DNA of 6,844 bases from an uncultured Saprospiraceae bacterium (GTDB taxonomy: Bacteria > Bacteroidota > Bacteroidia > Chitinophagales > Saprospiraceae), in NCBI GenBank assembly GCA_937930625.1, contig CALHBW010000460.1, positions 1 through 6,844 of the forward strand, given 5' to 3'. The position numbers and the translations under genes are program-made. Position 1 is the first letter of the stretch. Every line of letters begins with the position of its first letter. Of this stretch, positions 5,629-6,844 are shown piece after piece. The notes beneath the pieces were generated by a model, which saw only the letters and a list, made by a program, of their open reading frames with translations, had not been told where the DNA came from and searched no databases.

Positions 5629-6546
5629 ATGAAAAAAATGACGCGCCGAACAGCCTGCAAAATCCTAAGTCTCGGCACACCCTGTTTATTGCTCCATCCA
5701 TTTTCCATTTTAGAAACGCAGACCATGAATCAGCGAGTAATTCCATCCACACAAGAAAAAATTCCGGTTGTAGGATTAGGCACATGGCAAACATTCGACG
5801 TAGGTGATTCGCAGGAAGCAAGAGAACAACTAAAAGAAGTATTAAAAATCCTGATAGCACAAGGTGGCTCTGTCATTGATTCCTCTCCCATGTATGGTTC
5901 TTCCGAAAAAGTCGTAGGCGACCTCACCAATGAATTAGGCATTAAGCCAAAGATATTTGAAGCCACAAAAGTCTGGACTTCGGGCGAACAAGCGGGTATC
6001 CGACAAATGAAAACTTCCATGAACTTAATGCAGGCAACGCCAATGGATTTGATGCAAATTCACAATTTGCTAGATTGGAAGACGCATATAAAAACCCTAA
6101 AAAAATGGAAAGAAGAAGGTAAAATACGCTATATTGGCATCACACATTATCATCAAGGTGCTTACGCTGAGATAGAAAAGGTCTTGCAAAGTGAACAACT
6201 CGATTTTCTTCAAATCAACTATAATTTACTGGATAGAGAAGCAGAGGAAAGAATACTTCCTTTGGCAAAAGACAAAGGGATTGCCGTTTTAATCAACAGA
6301 CCTTATCAGGGCGGCTCACTTTTCCGATTGACCAAAAATAAAACCTTCCCGACATGGGCAGAAGAATTTGACGCAAAGACTTGGGGACAATTATTCCTCA
6401 AATTTATCCTTGCCAATCCTGCCGTTACCTGCGTGATACCGGGTACATCAAAAGCCAAACACATGAGAGATAATACCCAAGCAGGCTTCGGACAATTACC
6501 AACTGATGAACACAAAAGAAAAATGATTGATTTGATTACTTCCTAA
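5629..6546 (+). CDS. aldo/keto reductase with a twin-arginine-like N-terminus
   Basis: A 305-residue member of the aldo/keto reductase superfamily, (alpha/beta)8-barrel NAD(P)H-dependent oxidoreductases. The catalytic tetrad is complete: Asp84 and Tyr89 in VIDSSPMYG, Lys114 in EATKVW, His145 in LMQIHNLLDW. The strand VVGLGTW (47-53) and the cofactor-binding IPGTSKAKHMRDN (270-282) are also in place. The substrate is unknown. The first ~33 residues lie outside the barrel: TRRTACKIL (5-13) followed by a hydrophobic LSLGTPCLLL stretch. This resembles a Tat signal, which would suit a reductase that folds with its cofactor before export, but the core is short and the RR motif is not ideal. The ATG at 5629 is preferred; an ATG at 5638 would remove only three residues and keep the arginine pair, while a start at Met33 would give a cytosolic form. 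The gene is downstream of a good TAnnTTTG element, and no partner gene is adjacent. Confidence 0.93.
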   Translation: MKKMTRRTACKILSLGTPCLLLHPFSILETQTMNQRVIPSTQEKIPVVGLGTWQTFDVGDSQEAREQLKEVLKILIAQGGSVIDSSPMYGSSEKVVGDLTNELGIKPKIFEATKVWTSGEQAGIRQMKTSMNLMQATPMDLMQIHNLLDWKTHIKTLKKWKEEGKIRYIGITHYHQGAYAEIEKVLQSEQLDFLQINYNLLDREAEERILPLAKDKGIAVLINRPYQGGSLFRLTKNKTFPTWAEEFDAKTWGQLFLKFILANPAVTCVIPGTSKAKHMRDNTQAGFGQLPTDEHKRKMIDLITS

Positions 6547-6610
6547 CGATAAGTGAAAGTAAGAAAATAAGTAAGTGGTTGGACTGAACTAAGCGACACT
6601 TTTAATTTTC

Positions 6611-6633
6611 ATAATTCATTGAAAATGAATTAT
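6611..6633 (+). terminator. AT-rich 10-bp hairpin, possible terminator of the reductase gene
   Basis: ATAATTCATT (6611-6620) pairs perfectly with AATGAATTAT (6624-6633) across a GAA loop, 64 nt after the reductase stop. The stem has only two G-C pairs and the following bases TTATATG are a poor T tract, so termination would be weak. It may instead be a symmetric protein-binding site. Confidence 0.35.
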
Positions 6634-6703
6634 TTATATGAACTTAACTTGTACTTACCATACTACTATACATGAGGTAAAAAATCAAAAAGCAACCGTC
6701 ATA

Positions 6704-6723
6704 CTGAATTTATTTCAGCATCT
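6704..6723 (+). repeat. CTGAATTTATTTCAG palindrome, copy 1
   Basis: CTGAA (6704-6708) pairs with TTCAG (6714-6718) around a 5-nt loop, flanked by GTCATA on the left and CATCT on the right. The outer bases AT/AT can extend the stem past one A-C mismatch. This matches a type of dispersed palindrome (general form GTCATnCTGAA...TTCAGnATCT) seen in many bacterial genomes. An inverted copy lies 103 bp downstream. Confidence 0.7.
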
Positions 6724-6826
6724 TCCGAACGATAGAAAACCAATGCCGCACAAAACATCTAACTTTTTGAATATGAATAAAATACAAAATTGCAACTCAC
6801 ATTTAACATCGTGCTTGTGGCTCGGG

Positions 6827-6844
6827 AGATTCTGAAATAAATTC
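6827..6844 (-). repeat. CTGAATTTATTTCAG palindrome, copy 2, inverted and truncated by window edge
   Basis: AGATTCTGAAATAAATTC read on the minus strand is GAATTTATTTCAGAATCT, matching 6706-6723 at 17 of 18 positions. In this copy the base after TTCAG is A instead of C. The remainder of the repeat lies past the end of the window. Confidence 0.65.

Larger units (their letters stand above)
6547..6844. other. 298-bp non-coding right end with repeats
   Basis: No convincing gene is seen. A 65-codon open frame at 6638-6835 runs through the CTGAATTTATTTCAG palindrome and reads VILNLFQHL there, a phrase typical of spurious translations of this kind of repeat. The stretch holds an AT-only hairpin at 6611-6633 and two inverted palindrome copies, the second cut by the window edge. 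Confidence 0.7.

Noticed and set aside
6638..6835. 65-codon open frame on the + strand
   Set aside because: It reads through the palindromic repeat and contains VILNLFQHL, typical of false translations of this repeat type. Composition is not protein-like and no family is recognised.

Overview
The window looks like chromosomal DNA from a member of the Bacteroidota. The reasons are a moderately low GC content, start codons preceded by A-rich stretches instead of a Shine-Dalgarno sequence, promoter-like TTG / TAnnTTTG elements, a lipoprotein of the GldJ/GldK-like formylglycine-generating-enzyme fold, and short heptanucleotide arrays in the gaps. The genus cannot be told from the sequence alone.

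Layout: five protein genes, all on the + strand. (1) The 3' part of a DUF58/von Willebrand A-like gene (1-792, cut by the window edge). (2) hemL, glutamate-1-semialdehyde aminomutase (875-2164). (3) A lipoprotein with a SUMF1/FGE-like fold but no catalytic cysteine pair (2230-3174). (4) A secreted S9 prolyl-oligopeptidase-family peptidase with a complete Ser-Asp-His triad (3274-5220). (5) An aldo/keto reductase with an N-terminal twin-arginine-like extension and a complete catalytic tetrad (5629-6546). The genes do not form an obvious pathway. HemL makes 5-aminolevulinate for heme. The lipoprotein and the peptidase are predicted envelope proteins, and the reductase may be exported. The same orientation could allow some co-transcription (hemL and the lipoprotein gene are 65 nt apart), but promoter-like elements before genes 4 and 5 suggest separate units.

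The gaps are the unusual part. Nearly every one holds a different small repeat: a 22-bp perfect inverted repeat before hemL, an 8-bp hairpin directly after the hemL stop, a 9-bp inverted repeat around the putative peptidase promoter, two or three degenerate 7-bp tandem arrays and a TCGTCAGAC repeat in the 408-bp gap after the peptidase, a GC-rich repeat in the reductase leader, and two inverted copies of a CTGAATTTATTTCAG palindrome at the right end. I see no transposase, CRISPR array, tRNA, rRNA, phage gene or defence system. I found no convincing new multi-gene system. The best leads are the repeat landscape and the cysteine-less FGE-like lipoprotein.
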